NCBI RefSeq assembly: GCF_964340395.1 | Contig: NC_135559.1 | Span: 22,074,121 to 22,138,120 of the forward strand | Reading direction: 5' to 3' | Length of the DNA stretch: 64,000 nt | From: Glandiceps talaboti | Lineage: Eukaryota; Hemichordata; Enteropneusta; Spengelidae | Part shown: positions 38,125 through 51,971 of the stretch, in pieces | How positions within the stretch are numbered: position 1 is the stretch's first letter | Layout: each line of letters starts with the position of its first letter | Program-made: the position numbers and the translations under genes | Notes under the pieces: model-generated | The model's input: the letters and a program-made list of their open reading frames with translations, nothing else | Databases searched by the model: none | Told to the model about the DNA's origin: nothing

Positions 38125-40480
38125 TAGTGACTTAGTATAAAAATTGCCCACTCTATCAAAATGTGTAGTGACTTAGTATAAAAATTGCCCACTCTATCAG
38201 AATGTGTAGTGACTTAGTATAAAAATTGCCCACTCTATCAGAATGTATAGTGACTTAGTATATCAATTGTCCACTCTATCACAAGGTATATCAATTGTCC
38301 ACTCTATCAGAATGTGTAGTGACTTAGTATAAAAATTGCCCACTCTATCAGAATGTATAGTGACTTAGTATATAAATTGTTCACTCTATTAGAATGTGTA
38401 GTGACTTAGTATATAAATTGTTCACTCTATCAGAATGTGTAGTGACTTAGTATATAAATTGTTCACTCTATCAGAATGTGTAGTGACTTAGTATATAAAT
38501 TGTTCACTCTATTAGAATGTGTAGTGACTTAGTTTATAAATTGTTCACTCTATCAGAATGTATAGTGACTTAGTATAAAAATTGCCCACTCTATCAAAAT
38601 GTGTAGTGACTTAGTATAAAAATTGCCCACTCTATCAGAATGTGTAGTGACTTAGTATAAAAATTGTTCACTCTATCAGAATGTGTAGTGACTTAGTATA
38701 AAAATTGCCCACTCTATCAGAATGTGTAGTGACTTAGTATATAAATTGTTCACTCTATCAGAATGTGTAGTTACTTAGTATATAAATTGTTCACTCTATC
38801 AGAATGTGTAGTGACTTAGTATAAAAATTGTTCAGTCTATCAGAATGTGTAGTGACTTAGTATTTGAATTGTTCAGTATCAGAATGTATAGTGACTTAGA
38901 ATATAAATTGTTCAGTCTATCAGAATGTGTAGTGACTTAGTATATAAATTGTTCAGTATCAGAATGTGTAATGACTTAGTATATAAATTGTTCACTCTAT
39001 CAGAATGTGTAGTTACTTAGTATATAAATTGTTCACTCTATCAGAATGTGTAGTGACTTAGTATATAAATTGTTCAGTATCAGAATGTGTAGTGACTTAG
39101 TATATAAATTGTTCAGTATCAGAATGTGTAATGACTTAGTATATAAATTGTTCACTCTATCAGAATGTGTAGTGACTTAGTATAAAAATTGTTCAGTCTA
39201 TCAGAATGTGTAGTGACTTAGTATTTGAATTGTTCAGTATCAGAATGTATAGTGACTTAGTATATAAATTGTTCACTCTATCAAAATGTGTAGTGACTTA
39301 GTATATAAATTGTTCACTCTATCAGAATGTGTAGTGACTTAGTATATAAATTGTTCACTATCAGAATGTGTAGTGACTTAGTATATAAATTGTTCAGTAT
39401 CAGAATGTGTAATGACTTAGTATATAAATTGTTCACTCTATCAGAATGTATAGTGACTTAGTATATAAATTGTTCACTCTATCAGAATGTATAGTGACTT
39501 AGTATATAAATTGTTCACTCTATTAGAATGTGTAGTGACTTAGTATTTAAATTGTTCAGTATCAGAATGTGTAATGACTTAGTATATAAATTGTTCACTC
39601 TATCAGAATGTATAGTGACTTAGTATATAAATTGTTCACTCTATCAGAATGTGTAGTGACTTAGTATATAAATTGTTCATTCTATCAGAATGTATAGTGA
39701 CTTAGTATATAAATTGTTCACTCTATCAGAATGTGTAGTGACTTAGTATATAAATTGTTCAGTATCAGAATGTGTAATGACTTAGTATATAAATTGTTCA
39801 CTCTATCATAATGTGTAGTGACTTAGTATATAAATTGTTCACTCTATCAGAATGTATAGTGACTTAGTATATAAATTGTTCACACTATCAGAATGTGTAG
39901 TGACTTAGTATAAAAATTGTTCAGTATCAGAATGTGTAATGACTTAGTATATAAATTGTTCACTCTATCAGAATGTATAGTGACTTAGTATATAAATTGT
40001 TCACTCTATCAGAATGTGTAGTGACTTAGTATAAAAATTGTTCACTCTATCAGAATGTATAGTGACTTAGTATATAAATTGTTCACTCTATCAGAATGTA
40101 TAGGGACTTAGTATATAAATTGTTCACTCTATCAGAATGTATAGTGACTTAGTATATAAATTGTTCACTCTATCAGAATGTATAGTGACTTAGTATATAA
40201 ATTGTTCACTCTATCAGAATGTATAGTGACTTAGTATATAAATTGTTCACTCTATCAGAATGTATAGTGACTTAGTATATAAATTGTTCACTCTATCAGA
40301 ATGTATAGTGACTTAGTATATAAATTGTTCACTCTATCAGAATGTATAGTGACTTAGTATATAAATTGTTCACTCTATCAGAATGTGTAGTGACTTAGTA
40401 TATAAATTGTTCACTCTATCAGAATGTGTAGTGACTTAGTATTTAAATTGTTCACTCTATCAGAATGTATAGTGACTTAG
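38125..40480. repeat. satellite block B1: 41-bp unit, ~57 copies
   Basis: The unit is the A unit in a diverged form (AATTGTTCACTCTATCAGAA) plus an extra segment GTGTAGTGACTTAGT that introduces stops. A 37-bp subvariant lacks CTCT (TTCAGTATCAGAATG). A few A-type units lie inside at 38263-38310, next to the block junction. Confidence 0.95.
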
Positions 40481-42328
40481 TATATAAATTGTCCACTCTA
40501 TCACAAGGTATATCAATTGTCCACTCTGTCACAATGTATATAAATTGTCCACTCTATCACAAGGTATATCAATTGTCCACTCTATCAGAATATATATCAA
40601 TTGTCCACTCTATCACAAGGTATATAAATTGTCCACTCTATCACAAGGTATATAAATTGTCCACTCTATCACAAGGTATATCAATTGTCCACTCTGTCAC
40701 AATGTATATAAATTGTCCACTCTATCACAAGGTATATCAATTGTCCACTCTATCACAAGGTATATCAATTGTCCACTCTATCAGAATATATATCAATTGT
40801 CCACTCTATCACAATGTATATAAATTGTCCACTCTATCACAAGGTATATAAATTGTCCACTCTATCACAAGGTATATCAATTGTCCACTCTGTCACAATG
40901 TATATAAATTGTCCACTCTATCACAAGGTATATCAATTGTCCACTCTATCAGAATATATATCAATTGTCCACTCTATCACAAGGTATATAAATTGTCCAC
41001 TCTATCACAATGTATATAAATTGTCCACTCTATCAGAATATATATAAATTGTCCACTCTATCACAAGGTATATAAATTGTCCACTCTATCACAATGTATA
41101 TAAATTGTCCACTCTATCACAAGGTATATCAATTGTCCACTCTATCACAATGTATATCAATTGTCCACTCTATCACAATGTATATAAATTGTCCACTCTA
41201 TCACAATGTATATCAATTGTCCACTCTATCACAATGTATATAAATTGTCCACTCTATCACAATATATATCAATTGTCCACTCTATCACAATGTATATAAA
41301 TTGTCCACTCTATCACAATGTATATAAATTGTCCACTCTATCACAATGTATATAAATTGTCCACTCTATCACAAGGTATATCAATTGTCCACTCTATCAC
41401 AAGGTATATCAATTGTCCACTCTATCACAATGTATATAAATTGTCCACTCTATCACAAGGTATATCAATTGTCCACTCTATCACAATGTATATAAATTGT
41501 CCACTCTATCACAATGTATATAAATTGTCCACTCTATCACAATGTATATAAATTGTCCACTCTATCACAAGGTATATCAATTGTCCACTCTATCACAATG
41601 TATATAAATTGTCCACTCTATCACAATGTATATAAATTGTCCACTCTATCACAATGTATATAAATTGTCCACTCTATCACAAGGTATATCAATTGTCCAC
41701 TCTATCACAAGGTATATAAATTGTCCACTCTATCACAAGGTATATCAATTGTCCACTCTATCACAAGGTATATCAATTGTCCACTCTATCAGAATGTATA
41801 TAAATTGTCCACTCTATCACAAGGTATATCAATTGTCCACTCTATCACAATGTATATCAATTGTCCACTCTATCACAATGTATATAAATTGTCCACTCTA
41901 TCACAAGGTATATCAATTGTCCACTCTATCACAAAGTATATAAATTGTCCACTCTATCACAAGGTATATCAATTGTCCACTCTATCACAAGGTATATCAA
42001 TTGTCCACTCTATCAGAATGTATATAAATTGTCCACTCTATCACAAGGTATATCAATTGTCCACTCTATCACAAGGTATATCAATTGTCCACTCTATCAC
42101 AAGGTATATCAATTGTCCACTCTATCACAAGGTATATCAATTGTCCACTCTATCACAAGGTATATCAATTGTCCACTCTATCAGAATGTATATAAATTGT
42201 CCACTCTATCACAAGGTATATCAATTGTCCACTCTATCACAAGGTATATCAATTGTCCACTCTATCACAAGGTATATTAATTGTCCACTCTATCACAAGG
42301 TATATCAATTGTTCACTCTATCAGAATG
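40481..42328. repeat. satellite block A2: 28-bp unit, ~66 copies
   Basis: The same unit as block A1. A CTCTGTCACAATG variant recurs at 40525, 40693 and 40889, spacings of exactly 6 and 7 units, which points to block duplication by unequal exchange. Confidence 0.96.
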
Positions 42329-43385
42329 TGTAGTGACTTAGTATAAAAATTGCCCACTCTATCAGAATGTATAGTGACTTAGTTTATAAATTGTTCAGTA
42401 TCAGAATGTATAGTGACTTAGTATATAAATTGTTCACTATCAGAATGTGTAGTGACTTAGTATATAAATTGTTCACTCTATCAGAATGTGTAGTGACTTA
42501 GTTTATAAATTGTTCACTCTATCAGAATGTGTAATGACTTAGTATAAAAATTGCCCACTCTATCAGAATGTATAGTGACTTAGTATATAAATTGTTCAGT
42601 ATCAGAATGTGTAGTGACTTAGTATATAAATTGTTCAGTATCAGAATGTGTAATGACTTAGTATATAAATTGTTCACTATCAGAATGTGTAGTGACTTAG
42701 TTTATAAATTGTTCACTATCAGAATGTGTAGTGACTTAGTATATAAATTGTTCACTCTATCAGAATGTGTAGTGACTTAGTTTATAAATTGTTCAGTATC
42801 AGAATGTGTAGTGACTTAGTTTATAAATTGTTCACTATCAGAATGTGTAGTGACTTAGTTTATAAATTGTTCAGTATCAGAATGTGTAATGACTTAGTAT
42901 ATAAATTGTTCACTCTATCAGAATGTGTAGTGACTTAGTTTATAAATTGTTCAGTATCAGAATGTATAATGACTTAGTATATAAATTGTTCACTCTATCA
43001 GAATGTGTAGTGACTTAGTATAAAAATTGTTCACTCTATCAGAATGTGTAGTGACTTAGTATATAAATTGTTCACTCTATCAGAATGTGTAGTGACTTAG
43101 TATATAAATTGTTCACTCTATCAGAATGTGTAGTGACTTAGTATATAAATTGTTCACTCTATCAGAATGTGTAGTGACTTAGTTTATAAATTGTTCAGTA
43201 TCAGAATGTGTAATGACTTAGTATATAAATTGTTCACTCTATCAGAATGTGTAGTGACTTAGTTTATAAATTGTTCACTATCAGAATGTGTAGTGACTTA
43301 GTATTTAAATTGTTCAGTATCAGAATGTGTAGTGACTTAGTATATAAATTGTTCACTCTATCAGAATGTATAGTGACTTAGTATA
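42329..43385. repeat. satellite block B2: 41/37-bp unit, ~26 copies
   Basis: The same unit as block B1, with a higher share of the shorter TTCAGTATCAGAATG form and of TTAGTTTATAAATTG variants. The order A1-B1-A2-B2 implies duplication of an A-B composite. Confidence 0.95.
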
Positions 43386-44980
43386 CTGGTATAAGCTAAT
43401 GATGGTATTGTTATCCCATATAAAAATGAGGTACAGGGGTTACCATGACAACCCTCTGTAACGTTCACCTTTGTTATTATTTTCTTGAATTATCGGACCC
43501 CACTCACCCTAACCCTTGACACAGATCATGAGGGTACAGACAAGTTTGTATCCATCACTAACGAGACTATTTATCAACTTTAGCGAAAGAAGAAGTATTT
43601 ATAGATTGATTTGGCTTGGGAGAAAATGAGTTGGTAGATTTTTCACTATCCTCTCTATCTTTTCATATGCCAAAAGTTTAGAGCCCCCACCCCCATCCAC
43701 ACCCCAGTTATAAGTTGATAATATTTCGCAGCCTCTTTCCCAAAACAAATTACACTGTAACAATTCATTAGAATTATAAATTGGATGCTTTGATATATCT
43801 TGTCTTTTTATGGGGGAGTTAGTAAAGTACTGTTTGACCATAAGAGAACTGACATTCATTTCTAGTATAGTGTAATTAAAAAAAGTGACCATCAAATTGT
43901 TTGGGAACTTGTTAATTGTGAGTAATTACGACCGATGTATTAGTCTGTACAGTTGTCACCTAAGTAATTGCTGTAGTAAACGTATTGTGTGTTACTTTAA
44001 TGAGCTGGTCATAAAGATACCTTTGATTATATTATACACTTTTGTTATAAACTGAATAACCACAGATAAATAGAACACACAGCATCGATTTCCACATGTG
44101 TACGTTTTAATGATGTAATATTGCAATGTAATGTAATATTGTGATGATGGCATTAGCGTTCTTTGCCTTTTCCAAGAGACTGAACGTGTGTAGCGTTTCA
44201 CTCCTTTGAAGTCCAACATTGGCAAGTCCCCTCCCCAATATTATCACTCTTTTTTGAGCACCCACCTCCCTTCGTCATAAATTCTGACCATTCTTTTGCC
44301 CATTATAAATGGACGATGTGTAGGTCATGATCACTTGCAGGAGACAATCCAATCACAGTAGGCAATTCATTGCAGTAGAAAATAAGACTAACATTGTAGT
44401 CATTTCATTTCAAAGAAGTAGAATATATTACAAACAGACTACTTAAGTAAGTTTGTTATTGAAAAGATGGCGTGCGTTGACAGACTTTACATCGACCAGC
44501 ACAGCTGTTATGTTATCCTTAAAGTTCGTAGGTGGGTTGTCTGGGGCAACTCGATCAGTTCTCAACGTCTTCTAAAAGTTATGGGGTCGTGCTCAGACAT
44601 CAGTTCGAAAAGTCAGCGCCCATTTCCTCCCCCCCCCCTGTAAACTTGGTTAACAAGAGAAACAAGACTCCGTCAAAGATACAGCAAATAGTGGCACTTC
44701 TGACCGAATCAAAATGGGTTAAAGTTAGTCGCAGAAAATAATAAGTGGCGCCCTAAAACTGTGTGATGTGTAACTTACACGACATGTTTCAATTCAAGCT
44801 ACAGGATCTAGGACACATATTATTTAGAAAGAACATATACCGGCCAATACAGTTACACTACTTAAAATACTATTTTGTCAAATTTAACTTCAATAATATC
44901 AAATTAGTTAATTGTGAAAGTTATAATGTAGTATGTATGTTAAAGCAGAGTCAGATGACATATAACTTGATGGTATAACA
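43386..44980. other. intronic-type unique DNA, nothing recognised
   Basis: AT-rich sequence. A C run lies at 44627-44638. Short open frames on both strands show no conserved motif. Confidence 0.45.
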
Positions 44981-47265
44981 TTTGTACATGTCATATACAC
45001 GTAGAGTACTGACGTACAGTATACACACATTTGTACATGTCATATACACGTAGAGTACTGACGTATAGTATACACACATTTGTACATGTCATATACACGT
45101 AGAGTACTGACGTATAGTATACACACATTTGTACATGTCATATACACGTAGAGTACTGACGTATAGTATACACACATTTGTACATGTCATATACACGTAG
45201 AGTACTGACGTACAGTATACACACATTTGTATATGTCATATACACGTACAGTACAGGCGTACAGTATACACACATTTGTACATGTCATATACACGTAGAG
45301 TACTGACGTACAGTATACACACATTTGTACATGTCATATACACGTAGAGTACTGACGTACAGTATACACACCTTTGTACATGTCATATACACGTAGAGTA
45401 CTGACGTACAGTATACACACATTTGTACATGTCATATACACGTAGAGTACTGACGTACAGTATACACACATTTGTATAAAAATATGTCATATACACGTAG
45501 AGTACTGACGTACAGTATACACACCTTTGTACATGTCATATACACGTAGAGTACTGACGTACAGTATACACACATTTGTACATGTCATATACACGTAGAG
45601 TACTGACGTACAGTATACACACATTTGTACATGTCATGTACACGTACAGTACTGACGTACAGTATACACACATTTGTACATGTCATATACACGTAGAGTA
45701 CTGACGTACAGTATACACACATTTGTACATGTCATATACACGTAGAGTACTGACGTACAGTATACACACATTTGTACATGTCATATACACGTAGAGTACT
45801 GACGTACAGTATACACACATTTGTACATGTCATATACACGTACAGTACTGACGTACAGTATACACACCTTTGTACATGTCATATACACGTACAGTACAGG
45901 CGTACAGTACACACACATTTGTATATGTCATATACGTACAACATACACACATTTGTACATGTCATATACACGTAGAGTACTGACGTACAGTATACACACC
46001 TTTGTACATGTCATATACACGTAGAGTACTGACGTACAGTATACACACATTTGTACATGTCATATACACGTAGAGTACTGACGTACAGTATACACACATT
46101 TGTACATGTCATATACACGTAGAGTACTGACGTACAGTATACACATATTTGTATAAAAATATGTCATATACACGTACAGTACAGGCGTACAGTATACACA
46201 CATTTGTACATGTCATATACACGTAGAGTACTGACGTACAGTATGCACACATTTGTACATGTCATATACACGTAGAGTACTGACGTATAGTATACACACC
46301 TTTGTACATGTCATATACACGTAGAGTACTGACGTACAGTATACACACATTTGTACATGTCATATACACGTAGAGTACTGACGTACAGTATACACATATT
46401 TGTATAAAAATATGTCATATACACGTACAGTACAGGCGTACAGTATACACACATTTGTACATGTCATATACACGTAGAGTACTGACGTACAGTATACACA
46501 CATTTGTACATGTCATGTACACGTAGAGTACTGACGTACAGTATACACACATTTGTACATGTCATATACACGTAGAGTACTGACGTACAGTATACACACA
46601 TTTGTACATGTCATATACACGTAGAGTACTGACGTACAGTATACACACATTTGTACATGTCATATACACGTAGAGTACTGACGTACAGTATACACACATT
46701 TGTATATGTCATATACACGTAGAGTACTGACGTACAGTATACACACATTTGTACATGTCATATACACGTAGAGTACTGACGTACAGTATACACACATTTG
46801 TACATGTCATATACACGTAGAGTACTGACGTACAGTATACACACATTTGTATATGTCATATACACGTAGAGTACTGACGTACAGTATACACACATTTGTA
46901 CATGTCATATACACGTAGAGTACTGACGTACAGTATACACACATTTGTACATGTCATATACACGTAGAGTACTGACGTACAGTATACACACATTTGTACA
47001 TGTCATATACACGTAGAGTACTGACGTACAGTATACACACCTTTGTACATGTCATATACACGTACAGTACAGGCGTACAGTATACACACATTTGTATATG
47101 TCATATACGTACAACATACACACATTTGTACATGTCATGTACACGTACAGTATACACATATTTGTACATGTCATGTACACATACAGTATACATACATTTG
47201 TATATGTCATATGCACGTACAGTATACAAACATTTGTATATGGCATATATATACACGTACATCAT
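44981..47265. repeat. 49-bp minisatellite, ~46 copies
   Basis: The unit core is GTACATGTCATATACACGTA followed by GAGTACTGACGTACAGTATACACACATTT. The spacing of GAGTACTGACG is exactly 49 bp. Variant units (TTTGTATAAAAATATG, ACAGGCGTACAG, ATATACGTACAACA) recur at several places, for example near 45900 and 47080, marking block duplications. The unit is rich in short palindromes (GTAC, ACGT, TATA). Confidence 0.96.
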
Positions 47266-47780
47266 AAACACTATGTTTCTGGACATTATATTTGAAGTAC
47301 ATCAAGTGGTTACTTGGAACACAAAGTTCGCCATCTCTGATATTGGTGCACATGTTTACAGAGTTCCCGAAATTTTAAACCAATGAAAATAGAAGAGAAA
47401 AAACGCGAAGAAAAAGCAGTCACTTTGCAATATGCCTATGTGTTACATAATGCCATTTGTGTACAAAGTTTGATATTGACGATCATCACGTAAATGTAAT
47501 AGATAAAGACTATTACTATTGGTATAAAGACATATTGAATCTCAATTTATTTACAATTGTGGAGTCAGTATTGTGCCAAACGTTAACTTTGTATTACGAA
47601 ACGTAGATCACTCATATGCCTGTACTTTACAGCTATATTACCCTTTTTGCTGGCTTTTCAGATACAAGATAAGGTAAACAGTTAAATGAAGTGCTCAGAA
47701 CTGGTGAAATACCGATAAACAGACGGAAGCGGAGATCAGTTTGATAAATCTAAATTTAGTATTTGTCTTGATTATAATCT
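47266..47780. other. intronic-type unique DNA, nothing recognised
   Basis: No feature supported. Confidence 0.45.
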
Positions 47781-48520
47781 GATGTCTATTAATATGACAT
47801 AGAATCACAATGTACACGACATAGAATCACAATGTACACGACATAGAATCATTATGTACACATGACTATAGTTAGATCATTTGATGTCTATTAACATGAC
47901 ATATATAGGATCACAATGTACACGAGATAGAATCACAATGTACACATGGCTATAGTTAGATAATTTGATGTCTATTAACATGACATATATAGAATCACAA
48001 TGTACACGAGATAGAATCACAATGTACACATGGCTATAGTTAGATAATTTGATGTCTATTAACATGACATATATAGGATCACAATGTACACGACATAGAA
48101 TCACAATGTACACATGACAATAGTTAGATAATTTGATGTCTATTAACATGACATATATAGGATCACAATGTACACGACATAGAATCACAATGTACACATG
48201 ACTATAGTTAGATAATTTGATGTCTATTAACATGACATATATAGGATCACAATGTACACGACATAGAATCACAATGTACACATGACTATAGAATCACCAT
48301 GTACACATGACTATAGAATCACAATGTACACATGACTATAGAATCACAATGTACACATGACTATAGAATCACAATGTACACATGACTATAGAATCACAAT
48401 GTACATATGACTTAGAATCACAATGTACACATGACTATAGAATCACCATGTACACATGACTTTAAATCACAATGTACACATGACTATATATTCACAATGT
48501 ACACATAACTATAGACTCAC
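47781..48520. repeat. nested minisatellite: 84-bp higher-order unit, then 25-bp unit
   Basis: GATGTCTATTAACATGACAT starts at 47883, 47967, 48051, 48135 and 48219, exactly 84 bp apart, with a shorter copy at 47781. Each 84-bp unit contains two AGRATCACAATGTACACR words. From 48289 these continue alone as a 25-bp repeat (AGAATCACAATGTACACATG plus ACTAT) for about 9 copies. Because 84 is 28 codons, the minus strand gives a repeated open frame, which I consider fortuitous. Confidence 0.93.
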
Positions 48521-49210
48521 AATGAATTTAGTTATATGATTTGGATACGGATTACAGTAGTTGTAGACAGACATATTTTGCATAACTGTCGAAGTTGAAG
48601 TCAATTGGAGTAATCCTTAGGAATGTGTTCTATGCCTCGAATACAAACCATGCCGCTTACAGTCGTTTCATTGTACACAGTACTGGCATGGGATCTTGAT
48701 TAATTCCCAACATTCTGTGACATTAAAGTGGTTGGTGGCTAGCTTGATGCAATCAATTACAATAATATAGCTTCAGACATTAAATCAATAGCGACATGGC
48801 TTATCTTACACCGTAGTGCAGTCACTTGAAGTTGTATAGTTCACTACTCTAATAACTATTTACTGGGTTGAATGTTTTATGTAGGTAAATCCCCTAGCGT
48901 TTCTGGTATAAACATATACTTTAAGGAAAGTTAGACAGTCTTTCTTAACAGTCATTCCCTGTGGTAATGATCGTCACTGGGTTATACATAGCTAACAACC
49001 CTTGTATAGTAAAGATTGGTATGCAACACACAAACTTAGAAATCAATATCTTTGACTTGGGGTTAAGCCATTCCCTATCTTGTGTGTTACTACATCAGGT
49101 AAATGTAAATATCGTCATATGATGCCTACCCAATCAACAAAGAACAATTTACATTAGATATTTACAATATCTACTTTGTAGTGAATCTAGTTTAGTTATG
49201 AAAGGCATGC
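48521..49210. other. intronic-type unique DNA, nothing recognised
   Basis: No feature supported. Confidence 0.45.
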
Positions 49211-49212
49211 AA

Positions 49213-49392
49213 ATAATACAATAGTGTGTGGTGATAATGCAATAGTGTGCGGTGATAATACAATAGTGTGCGGTGATAATACAATAGTGTGCGGTGATAA
49301 TACAATAGTGTGCGGTGATAATACAACTCTTACAATACATACATACATACATACATACATACATACATACATACATACATACATGCATGCAT

Positions 49393-49435
<43 letters not shown>

Positions 49436-49498
49436 CATACATACATACATACATACATACATACATACATACATACATACATACATACATACATACAT
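49213..49498. repeat. 21-bp minisatellite joined to (CATA)n(CGCA)n(CATA)n
   Basis: About five copies of GTGTGCGGTGATAATACAAT plus A (49220-49326) are followed by (CATA)n, (CGCA)n at 49394-49436 and (CATA)n to 49498. The central CGCA block is symmetric between the two CATA blocks. Confidence 0.95.
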
Positions 49499-49579
49499 GT
49501 TATGATAATGACATGAGTTGACTTCTCACCTGCTACGAGGAAAAGAAAAGAAAACATACACATCAGGACGACACATGGA

Positions 49580-49665
49580 ATCTACCAGTAGACGCATTAG
49601 CTTAGCTAGTCAAAGTACTCTGAATCCAGGGGACGTGGGGTTGACTCCTACACGTGTCGCATTTC
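49580..49665 (+). mobile_element. tRNA-like relic, probable SINE head
   Basis: GCATTAGCTTAGCTAGTCAAAGTACTC resembles a tRNA D-arm/A-box region. About 30 bases later GTGGGGTTGACTCCTACAC resembles the T-arm/B-box (consensus GGTTCGANTCC with one mismatch) with a plausible 5-bp T-stem. No clean acceptor stem is visible, so it is not a functional tRNA. Confidence 0.35.
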
Positions 49666-50020
49666 CTACCTCAATTACATTGCAATTAATACATAAATCA
49701 TATATACATATGTCAACGAATGCCAGCGTTCATTATTTAGACGTGCTTAAGAAGCTCAGGTTATAAGCATTTATTAATATTTACATGAGATTTTGTAAAA
49801 TCGCTGTATAGTATGAAAGTAAACCAAACCAGGAATGTTGTGGTTTGAATACTATGAGTAATGTCTAGCCTGTGGTTTTTATGCCTTTAGGAGTAAACTA
49901 CACGACTTTTATTAAAAAGTAAATATGTGAGCCCAGACTTCTTTTATTACGTTTGTTTTTACGAATCTGCTAAAATTTCTGAAACAATGGCAAGATTTTG
50001 CATCCACAGGGAGAAATAAG
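49666..50020. other. intronic-type DNA, nothing further recognised
   Basis: This may contain the body of the SINE whose head is at 49580, but I cannot define an end or a target duplication. Confidence 0.35.
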
Positions 50021-50023
50021 GAA

Positions 50024-50090
50024 GGGACCGGTCAGTTTCCCTGGTCTGGAGATCCACCCCCGGCCGAAGAAACTGATCAGTTCCTAAGGT
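50024..50090. mobile_element. G-tract foldback family, minimal copy C
   Basis: Two inverted copies of the family's terminal motif lie almost back to back: AGGGACCGGTCAGTTTCC on the left and CGAAGAAACTGATCAGTTCC plus TAAGG on the right. A short GATCCACCCCCGG centre separates them. It shows that the terminal motif is a true terminal inverted repeat. Confidence 0.7.
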
Positions 50091-51219
50091 TATTGTTCAT
50101 TAAGGTGTCCTTTGTGGATTTATCAAATTATGCAATACTTTAATAAACTTCACAAAGAAAAGAGCCACATCCAGCCCTCTAGCTTATAGGACACAAAGAA
50201 TATCAAATAAAATAAATAAATAAATAAATAAATATCACATACATCTTAGTTGTAAATAAAGTATTTCCTACGGTTATAAGCCTCATGTAAAAAGTCTGCA
50301 GTATCAATGGGACATTTTATCAATAAATGTTGTAGTTTATCGTCTTGGTTCATATGACTAAAGTTTGGCGTTAAAGATATTATTTTATCTAATCATACTT
50401 TCCTGAGGTCCATGCATAGATTACAATAAAACAAAAAAGTGTACTTCACCCGCTGGTAAATTTTGGCAGAAGTCACATTTCATGTCTACGACTTCAAGAC
50501 CACAAACTCTGTCTGTTTCTATTTTAAGAGAGAATATGCCCCGTCTAAACTGAACCATTATGAAGCGTTTGGCTAGGACAATCCCGTAACCGATAATTTT
50601 CTTTTCCGTAATATTATTATGTTCTCAACTTAGGTTTTTGTAATAATTTTTTCTGATTCGCATTGGTTGACATGAACATGTTTTACTTGCAATTGCTTCA
50701 TCAGTAGTTACTAGTTCCAAGTTGACGAATTTACAACCTTTGTGGAGAAAGTGGCGCTAGCAGACGTCAAGAAGAAATCTGAGGTAGATCTTTGTTTGAT
50801 CGTCAAAATATTCTACGCGGGAACTCCACTGGTCATTTACCTTAATGTGATGTATTCTAACACATTTATTGTCTGACTGTATTCAGTAAATATATATAGA
50901 CATGATATTACCCCTCGTGCTGTTGTCCGGCAAATATTTCCCTCAAATTTCAGTCTTTATCATGTTTATTTCCCTTAGCTTCAGTATATCAACCCTTGGG
51001 GTAATAGACGCCCTCTAGTGCCCTCATAGCCAGGAAGTACAATTGTTTACAGTTGTTTGTACAGTTTGTGGTACATACGTTTAGTCTTTTCACACGAGAC
51101 ACCTGCAAGCTACGAAATCTATCTCAATGTGTATTTTCACAAAACATTCTAGTGTTACTATTAGGTACTCTGACGTTGATAGAAATATTAGTAACGTGTT
51201 CATGATTAATATGTACCAA

Positions 51220-51220
<1 letters not shown>
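50091..51220. other. intronic-type unique DNA with a short (AAAT)n
   Basis: An AATAAATA simple repeat lies at 50207-50233. Nothing else was recognised. Confidence 0.45.
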
Positions 51221-51303
<83 letters not shown>

Positions 51304-51314
51304 GCCTGTCTGTC
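51221..51314. repeat. (CTGT)n microsatellite
   Basis: About 23 CTGT units with one CTGC interruption. The frame reading through it on the + strand is an artefact. Confidence 0.97.
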
Positions 51315-51970
51315 ATCCAAGGTAACCATCTGCACATTCAGTCATAGTTCTGGATATATGCGCTACGGGAACACCGACATGTTTTTATTCCCTCCAATAC
51401 GCTTCCTCCTATTGGGAAACCGCGCGAGTACAAAGATATTTCACGCACATGGTTTCAAGAGAAAACAAACACGCCCAGACTGAGTTTAAAGAAATAAAGA
51501 ATACTGATTTAAAACAACTGAACTAACAACCTTTACTTCTACATCTTCAAGTTGATTCTATTGACTGTTCGTATCTACTCGAAAACCGAGACACTGCACA
51601 GTGCCACAGGTACTTCCTGCGCATGGTTTTCGTGTAACGGCTACCCAGATCCATTAATTTTAAATGTCCGTAAGGTAAATAGACAAGGACTAAACTATTT
51701 CTTTCCATCCTGTTGTTCCCTTTTAATTTAAAACTATTCGCAGTCCCGCGGTTTGCATAGGAGGCGGATAAAGGCGTGTCTGAGTTCTCGGAGTGCACAT
51801 TTCAGAGCTAATGATGTGGTGTGTGACAATTGCTCGTTTTGTTCAGTCAAACCAGTTACTACTAAAAAAGGGGAACTGTAGTATAAGGTACAACTGTACA
51901 GGGCACTGAGTTCTTGGAGCGCGTATTTCCAAAGTTGATTCTGTTACTAGCTTTGATCAGTTGTAAATTC
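51315..51970. other. intronic-type unique DNA, nothing recognised
   Basis: GC content is locally higher around 51360-51480 and 51540-51800, with open frames on both strands, but no domain or splice context could be supported. Confidence 0.4.
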
Positions 51971-51971
51971 A

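Noticed and set aside
36776-42341. Overlapping open frames of up to about 200 codons with a 28-residue repeat in the A satellite blocks
   Set aside because: The unit is 28 bp and free of stops on one strand, so every frame reads the same peptide. The frames begin and end with the blocks, vary with unit indels, and lack signal peptides or splice context.
47877-48281. 134-codon minus-strand frame with a perfect 28-residue repeat
   Set aside because: The 84-bp unit length preserves frame by arithmetic, and the frame stops where the unit changes to 25 bp. No independent evidence of coding.
51127-51798. Two moderately GC-rich open frames near 51.1-51.8 kb as exons
   Set aside because: One reads through a (CTGT)n tract, neither shows a domain, and no paired splice sites in consistent phase could be supported.
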